A stretch of 64,000 bases of DNA, taken from Candidatus Omnitrophota bacterium. GTDB taxonomy: Bacteria > Omnitrophota > Omnitrophia > Omnitrophales > Aquincolibacteriaceae. Location: positions 10,406 through 74,405 of the forward strand of contig JACPXK010000055.1 in assembly GCA_016196565.1 (NCBI GenBank), in the 5' to 3' direction. How positions within the stretch are numbered: position 1 is the stretch's first letter; each line of letters starts with the position of its first letter. Positions 42,904-51,537 of the stretch are shown here, piece by piece. Position numbers and translations under genes: made by a program. A model generated the notes under the pieces. It saw nothing but the letters and a program-made list of their open reading frames with translations. It searched no databases and was not told where the DNA came from.

Positions 42904-43507
42904 GATCGATTTTCTTTCTTATCTTTTGGCTGACCGCCTGACGGCTTTCAAGGCCGTTTAAGACGATGCAGCGTTTGGGATTTTTACGCGCGATTTGGAG
43001 AAATCCCCGTCTCACTCTTTCATGAAATTGAAACGATTCGCGTTCAATGCGGTCATGACGTCCGCCCCGCGCCATTCCTTTGCGGGGATCAATATCGAGA
43101 ATGAAAGTAAGACTCGGAACGAGTTTTCCTCGCCCTAACAATTCGCTCACCTTTTCAATCGCCTCCAGCGGAATTTTCCGGCCGTAGCCCTGATAAGCCA
43201 CGGTCGAATCTTCAAAGCGGTCACAAATCACAACTTGTCTTTTTTGCAGCGCCGGAAGAATTTTTTGGCGCACAATTTGCGCTCGCGCGGCAAGGTAAAG
43301 AAGAAGTTCGGTTTCCGGCTTCATTTCTTTGAAGAATTTGTTGAGAATGACTTGGCGAATGGCTTCGCTCACCCTGGTTCCACCCGGTTCACGCAGAAGC
43401 AGCACTTTCTTGCCATTACGGCGAAGATACGCCGCCAGCCGCCTAATCTGCGTGCTCTTCCCGCTTCCTTCCGCCCCTTCGAATGTAATGAAATAGCCCT
43501 TTTTCAT
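42887..43507 (-). CDS. tmk: Thymidylate kinase
   Basis: 206 residues: P-loop GAEGSGKST (11-19), LREPGGT, DRFEDSTVAYQGYGR (DRY/H-type motif) and a lid segment RKGMARGGRHDRIE. Makes dTDP from dTMP. Adjacent to holB, a very widespread pairing. Start overlaps the cysS stop by 4 bases. Confidence 0.95.
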   Translation of the reverse strand: MKKGYFITFEGAEGSGKSTQIRRLAAYLRRNGKKVLLLREPGGTRVSEAIRQVILNKFFKEMKPETELLLYLAARAQIVRQKILPALQKRQVVICDRFEDSTVAYQGYGRKIPLEAIEKVSELLGRGKLVPSLTFILDIDPRKGMARGGRHDRIERESFQFHERVRRGFLQIARKNPKRCIVLNGLESRQAVSQKIRKKIDRVFGL

Positions 43508-44937
43508 AAAAGTTTTTTAACTCTCGCGCCTTCACGCAAGTCATCAATGAGATATCCTTTTTTTCTCGCTTCATTTCTTAAAGAGTCCGCAAGATCATAT
43601 TTTTTCCCTTTTCGAGCTTCTTCTCTCAACTTAACGATTTCCTTGATCTCATCGGAAAGTTCAAAATGAAAGCCGGAAAAAATTCCCAGCATATTGTCGG
43701 TTTCATTTAAAAAAGCATCTGCTTCTTTATACTCTTTGGCACTTATTTTTTCCGGGGAAATCTTATTTACCAATTTGATAAAAGCGAACATCTCTCCTAA
43801 AGCTTCGGAAGTATTCAAATCATCAGCCAAGGCGGCCGTGAAACGTTCCATGGCTAACTTCACCAAAGTCCCAAGTTCTAGACTGCTGACATTATTATTT
43901 TCTTTCATGGAACTCAGGCTCATCTTGAGCCAAAAATCGCGAAGTCTTTTTAACGCTTCTTTAGCGGCATCCAATCCTTGTAAGGTAAAATTAAATTGCT
44001 GGCGATAATGCACAAAAAGAAGAGAGAATCGAATCACGACCCCATCATATTTTTGCTTACCATCCTCATCTTTTATCGCAAGCAAGTCGCGAAGGGTGTA
44101 AAAATTTTTATCTTTCTTAGACATTTTCTTGCCATCGACGAGCAAATGCTTGGAATGAAGCCAATAGCGGACAAAGGGTTCTTTGCCGGTGGCGCCTTCG
44201 GATTGGGCGATTTCGTTTTCATGATGGGGAAAGATCAAATCTTCGCCGCCGGCATGAATATCAAAGGTTTCTCCTAAATATTTCATGCTCATGGCCGAAC
44301 ATTCGATGTGCCAGCCGGGGCGTCCCTTCCCCCAGGGAGAATCCCAGCTTGGCTCGTCTTCTTTGGCTTTTTTCCATAATACAAAGTCGGTCACATGCTC
44401 TTTGTCATATTCGTCAACATCCACACGTTCGCTGGCGCCGGCAATATTTTTTTCGAGATTCTTTTTAGATAACTTCCCATATTTCGAGAATTCTATGATG
44501 CGATAATAAACTGAGCCGTCATTCACATAAGCCTTATCACTTTTGTACAGTTTTTCGATGAGCTCAATCATGGCCGGAATTTCTTCTGTAGCCTTCGGCT
44601 CTTTCGTGGGCGGTAAAATATTGAGCGTCTTCAAATCTTCATGAAAGGCTTGTGTGTAAAATTCCGTATATTCATTTAATTTCTGGCCCTTTTGTTTGGC
44701 GCCCGCAATGGTCTTATCATCCACATCCGTAATGTTCATGATGTGATTTACCTTGTAACCTTTGAATTCCAAAAACCGGCGGAGCAAATCTTCAAATACA
44801 AAGGTGCGGAAATTTCCGATATGGGCATAGTCATAAACCGTCGGCCCGCAGGTGTAAAGGCTGACTTCTTTATCTTTAAGCGGTTTGAATTCTTCGAGTT
44901 TTCCCGAAAGGGTATTGAAAAATTTGATCTCTGGCAT
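43504..44937 (-). CDS. cysS: Cysteine-tRNA ligase
   Basis: 477 residues: CGPTVYDYAHIGNFRTF (HIGH form, zinc cysteine), WHIECSAMS and HHENEIAQSE zinc ligands, KKMSKKDKN as the KMSKS loop. First gene of the operon running to tsaE. No ribosome site; CATAAT and TAGAAT boxes lie 5 and 11 bases before the ATG, so a very short leader is possible. Confidence 0.96.
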   Translation of the reverse strand: MPEIKFFNTLSGKLEEFKPLKDKEVSLYTCGPTVYDYAHIGNFRTFVFEDLLRRFLEFKGYKVNHIMNITDVDDKTIAGAKQKGQKLNEYTEFYTQAFHEDLKTLNILPPTKEPKATEEIPAMIELIEKLYKSDKAYVNDGSVYYRIIEFSKYGKLSKKNLEKNIAGASERVDVDEYDKEHVTDFVLWKKAKEDEPSWDSPWGKGRPGWHIECSAMSMKYLGETFDIHAGGEDLIFPHHENEIAQSEGATGKEPFVRYWLHSKHLLVDGKKMSKKDKNFYTLRDLLAIKDEDGKQKYDGVVIRFSLLFVHYRQQFNFTLQGLDAAKEALKRLRDFWLKMSLSSMKENNNVSSLELGTLVKLAMERFTAALADDLNTSEALGEMFAFIKLVNKISPEKISAKEYKEADAFLNETDNMLGIFSGFHFELSDEIKEIVKLREEARKGKKYDLADSLRNEARKKGYLIDDLREGARVKKLL

Positions 44938-44974
44938 AGGCTATTATGATTCTAAAACATAAAAATATGATTTA

Positions 44975-45002
44975 TTGACAATTTTAGTCTTTTCTATAGA
45001 AT
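44975..45002 (+). promoter_or_regulatory. Near-consensus promoter for two tiny membrane proteins, leaderless geometry
   Basis: TTGACA at 44975-44980, 16-base spacer, TAGAAT at 44997-45002, then ACCGCC and the ATG at 45009. The start codon is where transcription should begin; no ribosome site is present. Confidence 0.65.
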
Positions 45003-45008
45003 ACCGCC

Positions 45009-45218
45009 ATGTTTGAACCCTACCGGCGTGACGCTTTATCAAAATCCTTCTTTCGAATTGTCGAAATCCTAACCGGAGCTTCGTTTCTCTCCATTTGGTT
45101 TTCTCCGCTTGCGACGTGGAAAAAAGTCGCACTTTTTATAATGCTTGTGCTAATATTTTTTCTAGCGTGGTTCACAACACCACCTTTTCCACCTGAAAGG
45201 AAACCTCATCGTGATTGA
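45009..45218 (+). CDS. Small two-span membrane protein
   Basis: 69 residues: short basic N terminus, helices about 17-33 and 36-55, proline-rich basic tail (PPFPPERKPHRD). It is placed alone on the plus strand between minus-strand cysS and gltX. Supported by a TTGACA/TAGAAT promoter and by overlap with the next small frame. No family recognised. Confidence 0.6.
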   Translation: MFEPYRRDALSKSFFRIVEILTGASFLSIWFSPLATWKKVALFIMLVLIFFLAWFTTPPFPPERKPHRD

Positions 45219-45312
45219 AATGGCTTTCATCGTACTTGCTAGCATGTTAACCGTTCTAGGTATTGGAGTTTTGGTCGACCGTTGGCAGAAGAAGCACAAT
45301 ATTCACTTCTAA
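45211..45312 (+). CDS. Tiny single-span membrane protein
   Basis: 33 codons from a GTG at 45211 (or 30 from ATG 45220): VIEMAFIVLASMLTVLGIGV then a basic C terminus (RWQKKHNIHF). AAAGGAA lies about 9 bases before GTG, and the start overlaps the end of the preceding frame by 8 bases, so coupled translation is likely. Ends overlapping the convergent gltX stop by 4 bases. Size and form recall small regulatory or toxin peptides, but nothing proves that. Confidence 0.45.
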   Translation: MIEMAFIVLASMLTVLGIGVLVDRWQKKHNIHF

Positions 45313-46727
45313 GTTCCCTTCAACGCCCTTTCTAATCTTTTCTTCACCCCTTCAATTCCAAAAACCGGGAACAAACGTTTGAGCTCGGGACCGTGTTCTT
45401 TGCCGGTCAGGGCAAGCCGCAGCGGCATGAAGAGGTTTTTTCCCTTGGCCTTGACCTTGGGTTTGATGGCATTGACGAAATTATCGTAATCGAGTCCCGC
45501 GGGCGAAGCGGCTAAAACCGAAAGCCCGGCCTCAAAAATCTCGCGTGCTTCGGCGTTTTGAACCACTTCCGGTTTTTCATAAGAAAAATCTTCCGCCAGA
45601 ATTTCAAGTTTTGCGGCGAGCTGATCGAATCGTTCGATATTGTCTTTAAAAATCGGCAATACTTTATGCAAAATGGTTTCATCGTGTTTGATCAATTTTT
45701 GCTCTTTTAAATAGGCCAACGCATAACGCGAGAAATCCTCGTCGGAAAGCGCGCGCAAATGTTCGCCGTTTACCCAATCGAGTTTGTGCGGATCGTAAAT
45801 CGAAGCGGATTTATTCACACGTGCCAAATCAAAGGCCTGCATTAATTCTTCCCATTTGAAGATTTCGCGATTGTCTCCCGGCGCCCAGCCAAGAAGGGCG
45901 ATGTAATTGGCAAGGCCGTGCGGCAAATACCCTTTGCGGCGGAATTCCTTCACCGAGACATCTCCCAAACGTTTGGAAAGAGGTTCTCCGCCCGGACCGT
46001 GAATCAAAGACAAATGACCGTACTCGGGCGGCGTAAATCCCATAGCTTGAAGAAGCAAAATATGTTTAGGCGTATTCGAAAGATGATCTTCTCCGCGAAT
46101 CACATGCGTGATCTGCATAAGGCCGTCATCCACGCAAACCGCCAGATGAAACGTGGGCTGGCCGTCGGCGCGCTGAATGACAAAATCACCGACCATTTCA
46201 TCCAGATTGAAAGAAACATCGCCGCGGATAAGGTCATGCATTTTCAGTTGAGGGTTTTCGATTTTGAAACGTACCGTGGGCTTAATGCCGCGCGCCTTCC
46301 GGCTTTCGATTTCCTCTTTGGAAAAATTCCGGCCGCGGTTGTCAAAACGCGGAGGCCTGCGCTCCAGCTTGGCCAGCCGCTTAAGCTCTTCGGTTTCTTC
46401 TTCCGTCACGTAACAGTAATAAGCTTTGCCCTGTTCAATCAATTGATCAAGGTATTTTTGATAAATCGCAAGCCGTTCCGACTGCAAATAAGGCCCGAAT
46501 TCTCCGCCCACTTCCGGCCCTTCGTCCCAGCGAATACCCATCCAAAGCATGTCTTCCATCAAGGCCTGGCGGAATTCGGGCTTGGAACGTTCACGGTCGG
46601 TGTCTTCCACGCGCAAAACGAATTTTCCGCCCTGACGTTTGACAAAAAGATAATTGAAAAGCGCGGTGCGGATATTTCCCAGATGAAGATAACCCGTCGG
46701 AGAAGGCGCAAAACGGACACGAATCAT
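45309..46727 (-). CDS. gltX: Glutamate-tRNA ligase
   Basis: 472 residues: RFAPSPTGYLHLGNIRTALFN-type start (HLGN as HIGH motif), LRVEDTDRERS, VIRGEDHLSNTPKH and LSKRLGDVSV as the KMSKS loop. Discriminating or non-discriminating activity cannot be read from sequence alone. Coupled to ispDF by ATGA. Confidence 0.95.
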   Translation of the reverse strand: MIRVRFAPSPTGYLHLGNIRTALFNYLFVKRQGGKFVLRVEDTDRERSKPEFRQALMEDMLWMGIRWDEGPEVGGEFGPYLQSERLAIYQKYLDQLIEQGKAYYCYVTEEETEELKRLAKLERRPPRFDNRGRNFSKEEIESRKARGIKPTVRFKIENPQLKMHDLIRGDVSFNLDEMVGDFVIQRADGQPTFHLAVCVDDGLMQITHVIRGEDHLSNTPKHILLLQAMGFTPPEYGHLSLIHGPGGEPLSKRLGDVSVKEFRRKGYLPHGLANYIALLGWAPGDNREIFKWEELMQAFDLARVNKSASIYDPHKLDWVNGEHLRALSDEDFSRYALAYLKEQKLIKHDETILHKVLPIFKDNIERFDQLAAKLEILAEDFSYEKPEVVQNAEAREIFEAGLSVLAASPAGLDYDNFVNAIKPKVKAKGKNLFMPLRLALTGKEHGPELKRLFPVFGIEGVKKRLERALKGT

Positions 46728-47911
46728 AAATTGGTATTCCTTTCCATCGTCACCACGGCTTCACAAGTAATCGCGAGACCTTCGCCTTCCGGGCCCAGAC
46801 CTTCGGCGGTTTTGGCCTTAATCGAAACCGCGTCCTGCGGAAGATTTAAAATTTTGGATAATTTTTTTTGAATGGCTTGCTTGCGCGCTCCGAGCTTCGG
46901 TTTTTCCAATAAAGTCACGGTGTCTAAATGAGTCGGTTTCCATTTTTTTTCGTGCGCACGTTTTAAAATCACGGAAAACATTTTTTCGCTCCGCATATTT
47001 TTGAATTTCGGATTTTTATCCGAAAACCAGTCGCCGATATCCCCTTCGCCAATCACCCCCAAGACCGCATCACAAATCGCGTGCAGTAATGCGTCCCCAT
47101 CCGAATGCCCCAGCGGACCTTTATCAAAGGGAATGCGCACGCCGCCCAAATAAAATTTCCGGCCTTTCACCAGGCGATGAGTGTCGCGTCCAAACCCCGT
47201 ACGGATTTCTCTTTTTTGATGCTGGGCCAGATAGGCTTCCAAAAGCTCAAAATCCTGGACCGTCGTCACTTTCGGATTCCAAGACTCGTGAGTGACGAGC
47301 CGCACACGGCCCCCGATGGACTCAATAAGGGCCGCTTCATCCGTGGCTTGAAGCGCATTCGGATTTTCGCGGTAAGCCCGCATCAAAAGATCGCGCCGCA
47401 CAAGCTGCGGGGTTTCAGCCTCGGCAAGGCGGCTGCGATCTACCGTACGCTCGACCAAACCCTCTCCGGTCATTTCTTTGATGGTCGGCACCACTTTTTT
47501 GGCCAAAATCGCGGCATCCGCGTTTTTTCCGGACGCCAGCACACGCTCAATCGCAGCGGCGGAAACCAACGGCCTGGCGCCGTCATGCACCATCACCCAA
47601 GAATTAACGGGCTTGGATTTTTGAAGCGCTTTCCAAACCGATTCCGCCCGCGTTTCCCCACCCGGCACCACGCGAGAAGAAATTCCGTTTTCTTTTTTCA
47701 AAATTTTCTTTACCGCGGCCTCGGTTCCGCGGGGAACGCTCAAAATAATTTCACGAATATCTTTTACTTTGCGAAAGGCTTGGATCGTGCGCTGAAGAAG
47801 CGGCACTCCAGCCACGGGATAGAAAAGCTTGGAGGGAAACTTTGAAAGTTTAAGGCCTTTACGAAAGCGTTCGCCGCTTCCGCCGGCGGCAATAATGAGG
47901 GTGGTGCGCAT
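46724..47911 (-). CDS. ispDF: Bifunctional IspD-IspF of the MEP isoprenoid pathway
   Basis: 395 residues. The N-terminal IspD half (MEP cytidylyltransferase) shows IIAAGGSGERF, VMVHDGARPLV and TDEAALIES. The C-terminal IspF half (MECDP synthase) shows GFGRDTHRLVKGRKF (D-x-H zinc site), GHSDGDALLHAICDAVLG and GEGDIGDWF. Fusions skip the intermediate IspE step enzyme but are common. Start abuts the stop of the PIN/TRAM gene. Confidence 0.96.
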   Translation of the reverse strand: MRTTLIIAAGGSGERFRKGLKLSKFPSKLFYPVAGVPLLQRTIQAFRKVKDIREIILSVPRGTEAAVKKILKKENGISSRVVPGGETRAESVWKALQKSKPVNSWVMVHDGARPLVSAAAIERVLASGKNADAAILAKKVVPTIKEMTGEGLVERTVDRSRLAEAETPQLVRRDLLMRAYRENPNALQATDEAALIESIGGRVRLVTHESWNPKVTTVQDFELLEAYLAQHQKREIRTGFGRDTHRLVKGRKFYLGGVRIPFDKGPLGHSDGDALLHAICDAVLGVIGEGDIGDWFSDKNPKFKNMRSEKMFSVILKRAHEKKWKPTHLDTVTLLEKPKLGARKQAIQKKLSKILNLPQDAVSIKAKTAEGLGPEGEGLAITCEAVVTMERNTNL

Positions 47912-49144
47912 TCACGCGCCTCCCCCCCCGTGTTCTTTAACCTCAGCCGAGCTTGGAAAAGGTAACGGCTGATTTTGATTCTGGCTGGTATTCGAATTGC
48001 CGGAAGAATTTTGCCCCGCACGGAATTGCGGACGGAAATGTCGGTCTGCACCACCGCCGCCGCCGCTGCTACCGCCGCTTCCACCCCGACCGCCACGATC
48101 GCGGCCGCGATCTGCGCCCCGGCCGCCCGAATCTGCCCGGTCATAATCATCTCCGGGTTTGGCGAAAATCATACGTCCGGCTTGAGTTTGAAGAACGCTT
48201 GTGATGGTCACATTCAAAGTTTGCCCCATGCGCTTGCGGCCGTTATCCACCACAACCATGGTCCCGTCATCCAGATAAGCCACGCCCTGATCATGCTCTT
48301 TTCCTTCTTTGAGGATTTTGACCTGCATCACTTCACCCGGCATGACAATCGGCTTCAAGGCATTGGCCAGTTCATTAATATTGAGGACCTTGACTCCCTG
48401 AAGTTCGGCCACTTTATTCAAATTAAAATCATTGGTGAAAACCCGGGCATTTAAAACCTGTCCCATTTTCACGAGTTTGGCATCGACCGTGGAAAATTCC
48501 GGAAAATCCATTTCATTAATTTTGACCTGAACATTGGGATTGGATTTGATGCGATTAAGCACATCCAACCCGCGGCGGCCGCGATTTCTTTTCAACGGAT
48601 CCGAAGAATCGGCAATGAGCTGAAGCTCTTTCAAAACAAAACGGGGCAGTACCAGTTTTCCGGTAAGGAAATGGGTTTCGCAGATATCGGCGATACGGCC
48701 GTCGATAATGACGCTGGTGTCCAAAAGAATCAACTCTTCGCCCGAACCTTTGGTATCCAGGGTCACAAAGGGAATCATGAGGGTAAATTCCTCCTGCCCC
48801 CTCAGCATGGTGATCACTCCGAGATAGGTAAAGACTATGGCCGTCGCAACCGCAAGTTGTTTTTGAAGATCGCCGGAAACGCCAAGACCATCAATCACCA
48901 TCATGAAAAGACGGTGGGTCAACAGACCGAGAGCGGCGCCAAACAAAACCGCCAGAATATTACGTACGGTATATTTTTTAAAGAAGATGTCGATCGAGAG
49001 AACCAGAATACCGGCAAAAAAGCCGATTCCGGCCCCGACCCAGGGCCCTTGAGGCAGGTTGAGTGATCCAAGCCAGCTGAGCGGTAAGTAATACCCAAAA
49101 AAGGCACAAGAGGTAATAAAAAAAATACGGATTAATAAAATCAT
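47912..49144 (-). CDS. Membrane-anchored PIN-TRAM domain protein (YacL type) with Gly/Arg-rich tail
   Basis: 410 residues: four predicted helices (about 1-110), a PIN nuclease domain ([42 protein letters not shown]) and a TRAM domain ([32 protein letters not shown]). From about residue 330 there is an unusual low-complexity tail rich in Gly, Arg, Ser, Asn and Gln, including repeated RG/GG steps. YacL proteins are putative RNases; the tail could bind RNA or be disordered. AAGGAG precedes the ATG. Confidence 0.9.
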   Translation of the reverse strand: MILLIRIFFITSCAFFGYYLPLSWLGSLNLPQGPWVGAGIGFFAGILVLSIDIFFKKYTVRNILAVLFGAALGLLTHRLFMMVIDGLGVSGDLQKQLAVATAIVFTYLGVITMLRGQEEFTLMIPFVTLDTKGSGEELILLDTSVIIDGRIADICETHFLTGKLVLPRFVLKELQLIADSSDPLKRNRGRRGLDVLNRIKSNPNVQVKINEMDFPEFSTVDAKLVKMGQVLNARVFTNDFNLNKVAELQGVKVLNINELANALKPIVMPGEVMQVKILKEGKEHDQGVAYLDDGTMVVVDNGRKRMGQTLNVTITSVLQTQAGRMIFAKPGDDYDRADSGGRGADRGRDRGGRGGSGGSSGGGGGADRHFRPQFRAGQNSSGNSNTSQNQNQPLPFPSSAEVKEHGGGGA

Positions 49145-49165
49145 GGCTTAAACTCCTTAGTTTCT

Positions 49166-49243
49166 CGTCATTCTGAGATCGAAGAGGCTCTGCAGAAAAG
49201 AGTCTCGCAATGAGACCTTGCAGAGGGTCGCTCAAGATGAGGT
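49166..49243. repeat. Family B-like repeat upstream of the PIN/TRAM gene
   Basis: CGTCATTCTGAGATCGAAGA at one end, AGTCTCGCAATGAGACC in the middle and CTCAAGATGAGG at the other: diverged family B copy in the intergenic region between mlaD and the PIN/TRAM gene. Confidence 0.65.
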
Positions 49244-49272
49244 TAGAATTTATAGAACGATTCATTAATGAA

Positions 49273-49941
49273 TTAAAATATCCCAAGAAATCTTCTTCTT
49301 TCATTATCACGTTTTAAAAGCCTCCAGGGATGCGCTTTGATTTCCTGAACAAAACCCCGCGCGTCCTGATAAAGCGCGTCTTCCGTCAGCAGCTTGCCGA
49401 CGGTTCCTTCTCCACGATTCACTTTTCCAAGAATAGAATTGAAGGATTCGGTGCTTTCCTGCACATTCTCTAGAACAACTTCGAGGTCGGATCCAATGGT
49501 GCTCATTTGTTTGAAAAGATCCTCCATGGGAACAGGGGTAATACCCATAATTTCAGAACCCGGCTTTAAAAAAGGCTCACTGCCCGGCTGGGGAGTGATT
49601 TCAATATGCGGCTCGCTCAAAATATGAGCCCCCCGGATTTCAAACGTGTAATTCTCCCTAATTTCCACCCCTTTTGCAATGAAAAGTTTCACCTTGACCC
49701 GGGTTTTCCCCAGTTCTTGGTCAAAAAACAGAGTCACTTTACTGACTTCCCCCACCCGAACCCCCGCCATACGAACGGGCGCTCCTTTATCGAGAATACT
49801 GACGTATTCGTAAGTCGCGGTGAGGGCATAGCCCGGCCGGAAAAGGTAGGCTCCGCTGATAAAGAAAACAATCAGCGTGAGCATGATAAAACCTAAAATG
49901 ACGAAAATGCCTACTTTGATTTCGTTACGTGCTGGTTTCAT
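49273..49941 (-). CDS. mlaD: MlaD-type MCE-domain lipid transport protein
   Basis: 222 residues: N-terminal anchor (VGIFVILGFIMLTLIVFFISG), then one MCE domain (TYEYVSILDKGAPVRMAGVRVGEVSKV). C-terminal helix region with FNSILGKVNRGEGTVGKLLT. MCE rings carry lipids across the periplasm. It follows the mlaF homologue by 3 bases. Confidence 0.92.
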   Translation of the reverse strand: MKPARNEIKVGIFVILGFIMLTLIVFFISGAYLFRPGYALTATYEYVSILDKGAPVRMAGVRVGEVSKVTLFFDQELGKTRVKVKLFIAKGVEIRENYTFEIRGAHILSEPHIEITPQPGSEPFLKPGSEIMGITPVPMEDLFKQMSTIGSDLEVVLENVQESTESFNSILGKVNRGEGTVGKLLTEDALYQDARGFVQEIKAHPWRLLKRDNERRRFLGIF

Positions 49942-49944
49942 GAT

Positions 49945-50703
49945 CTATTGTCCTTCATTTTTGTCGGTAATGGGCCCCTTGGCAGAGCCGGAAACAAATT
50001 GCCGGATAATAGGGTCTTTAGTATTTTTGAATTCATCCGGAGTTCCGATACCGATGATTTTCCCCTGATAAAGCATGGCGATACGGTTAGCTACCTTATA
50101 AGCACTGGTCATGTCGTGAGTCACTACCACCGAAGTGACATTTAATTTTTCCTGCATACGCAAAATCAAATCATTGATAACGTCGGCATTGATGGGATCA
50201 AGCCCTGTCGTCGGTTCATCGTACAAAATAATTTTGGGCTCGTTGCAAATGGCACGCGCCAATCCCACGCGTTTTCTCATGCCTCCGGAAAGTTCGGAAG
50301 GCATCAGATCTTCTATACCATAAAGGCCGACGAGGCCCAATTTTTCCCGTACCTTGCCTTCGATTTCATTAAAATCTATCGAGGCATGTTCGTAAAGCGA
50401 AAACCCCACATTTTCACGGACACTGAGCGAATCAAAGAGAGCCGCGCTTTGAAAAAGCATGCCAAGCTGAAGACGGAATTCATCCAGTTCATGACCCGGC
50501 ATGGAGAAAATATCCGCATTATTAATCAAAACCTTGCCTTCTTCAGGTTCTAAAATTCCCATAATATGTTTTAAAAGCACGCTTTTACCGCAGCCCGAAC
50601 GGCCAATAATGACCAGGGTTTCGCCGTCTTTAATTTCAAGATCGAGCCCCTGCAGCACATGATTGACTCCAAACCATTTATGAAGCCCTTGAATTTGAAT
50701 CAT
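49945..50703 (-). CDS. mlaF: MlaF-type ABC ATPase for lipid transport
   Basis: 252 residues: Walker A GRSGCGKS (34-41), GMLFQSAALFDSLSVRENVGF, signature LSGGMRKRVGLARAI, Walker B ILYDEPTTGLDPI, and switch VTHDMTSA. The wording of these motifs is typical of MlaF/Ttg2A rather than nutrient importers. Overlaps mlaE by ATGA. Confidence 0.94.
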   Translation of the reverse strand: MIQIQGLHKWFGVNHVLQGLDLEIKDGETLVIIGRSGCGKSVLLKHIMGILEPEEGKVLINNADIFSMPGHELDEFRLQLGMLFQSAALFDSLSVRENVGFSLYEHASIDFNEIEGKVREKLGLVGLYGIEDLMPSELSGGMRKRVGLARAICNEPKIILYDEPTTGLDPINADVINDLILRMQEKLNVTSVVVTHDMTSAYKVANRIAMLYQGKIIGIGTPDEFKNTKDPIIRQFVSGSAKGPITDKNEGQ

Positions 50704-51530
50704 ACGAAATAAAATATTCCCGTAAAAAGGGCGTCGGAAGCAATAATCATGATTAAGGCCGCTACGACCGCTAGCGTCGTGGCACGGCCGACACCTTCGG
50801 CGCCGCCTTGGGCCTGAAAACCGTAATAACAGCCCACAATCGAGATAATTCCGCCGAAGAAAAACGCCTTGATGAGTCCCGTCATGACGTCTTTAATCAT
50901 AAGAATATCCATACTGCGTTTGACATATTGATGAGAACTGATTCCCAGTTTAAAAACCGAAATCAAATACCCGCCCAGCATGCCGATATAATCCGCATAA
51001 ATCGTCAAAATGAACAGCATGCAAACCGCCGCCACAAAACGCGGGACCACCAAATAACGAATGGGATTGACCGCAAGCGACCTTAAGGCATCGATTTGTT
51101 CCGTCACTTTCATAGTGCCAAGCTCGGCGGCAATGGAAGCCCCCACACGTCCGGCCACCACCATCGCTGTGAGCACCGGACCCAATTCACGCGTCATCGA
51201 AAGTGCCACCAAATCGGAAGTGTATTGTTCGGCGGAAAAAAGCCTTAATTGATAAGCGGATTGCAGAGAAAGCACCATGCCGGTAAAAAGTGCGGTTAAA
51301 AACACCAGCGGCAGGGACATCAATCCGATTTTGTCCATTTGTTCCAAGGTTGCGCGCCAGCGTATTTTCGTGGAAAAGAAAATACGAAGAGTGTCCTTGA
51401 AAAGAAGGCTGATACCGCCGGCATGTTCGGCAAGCACCAAGGATAAATGCCCTACGCGGCGAAGCCAGCCGCGAAGGGAAATCCACCTTCTTAAAGTATG
51501 AAAACGTGAATGATCAGAATGAGTTGTCAT
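50700..51530 (-). CDS. mlaE: MlaE-type ABC permease for lipid transport
   Basis: 276 residues, about five helices. Conserved permease sequence FLTALFTGMVLSLQSAYQL, LVALSMTRELGPVLTAMVVAGRVGASIAAELGTM (in two conserved blocks) and MKVTEQIDALRSLAVNPIRYLV. Forms the inner-membrane complex with MlaF and MlaD. No MlaB or MlaC gene is next to it; an AsmA-like gene precedes it by 7 bases. Confidence 0.94.
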   Translation of the reverse strand: MTTHSDHSRFHTLRRWISLRGWLRRVGHLSLVLAEHAGGISLLFKDTLRIFFSTKIRWRATLEQMDKIGLMSLPLVFLTALFTGMVLSLQSAYQLRLFSAEQYTSDLVALSMTRELGPVLTAMVVAGRVGASIAAELGTMKVTEQIDALRSLAVNPIRYLVVPRFVAAVCMLFILTIYADYIGMLGGYLISVFKLGISSHQYVKRSMDILMIKDVMTGLIKAFFFGGIISIVGCYYGFQAQGGAEGVGRATTLAVVAALIMIIASDALFTGIFYFV

Positions 51531-51537
51531 GCGTCCG

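Noticed and set aside
45918..46871. 317-codon open frame on the plus strand
   Set aside because: Lies antisense to gltX and ispDF, both with full catalytic motifs; low-complexity basic translation with no domain. GC-biased third positions leave open antisense frames.
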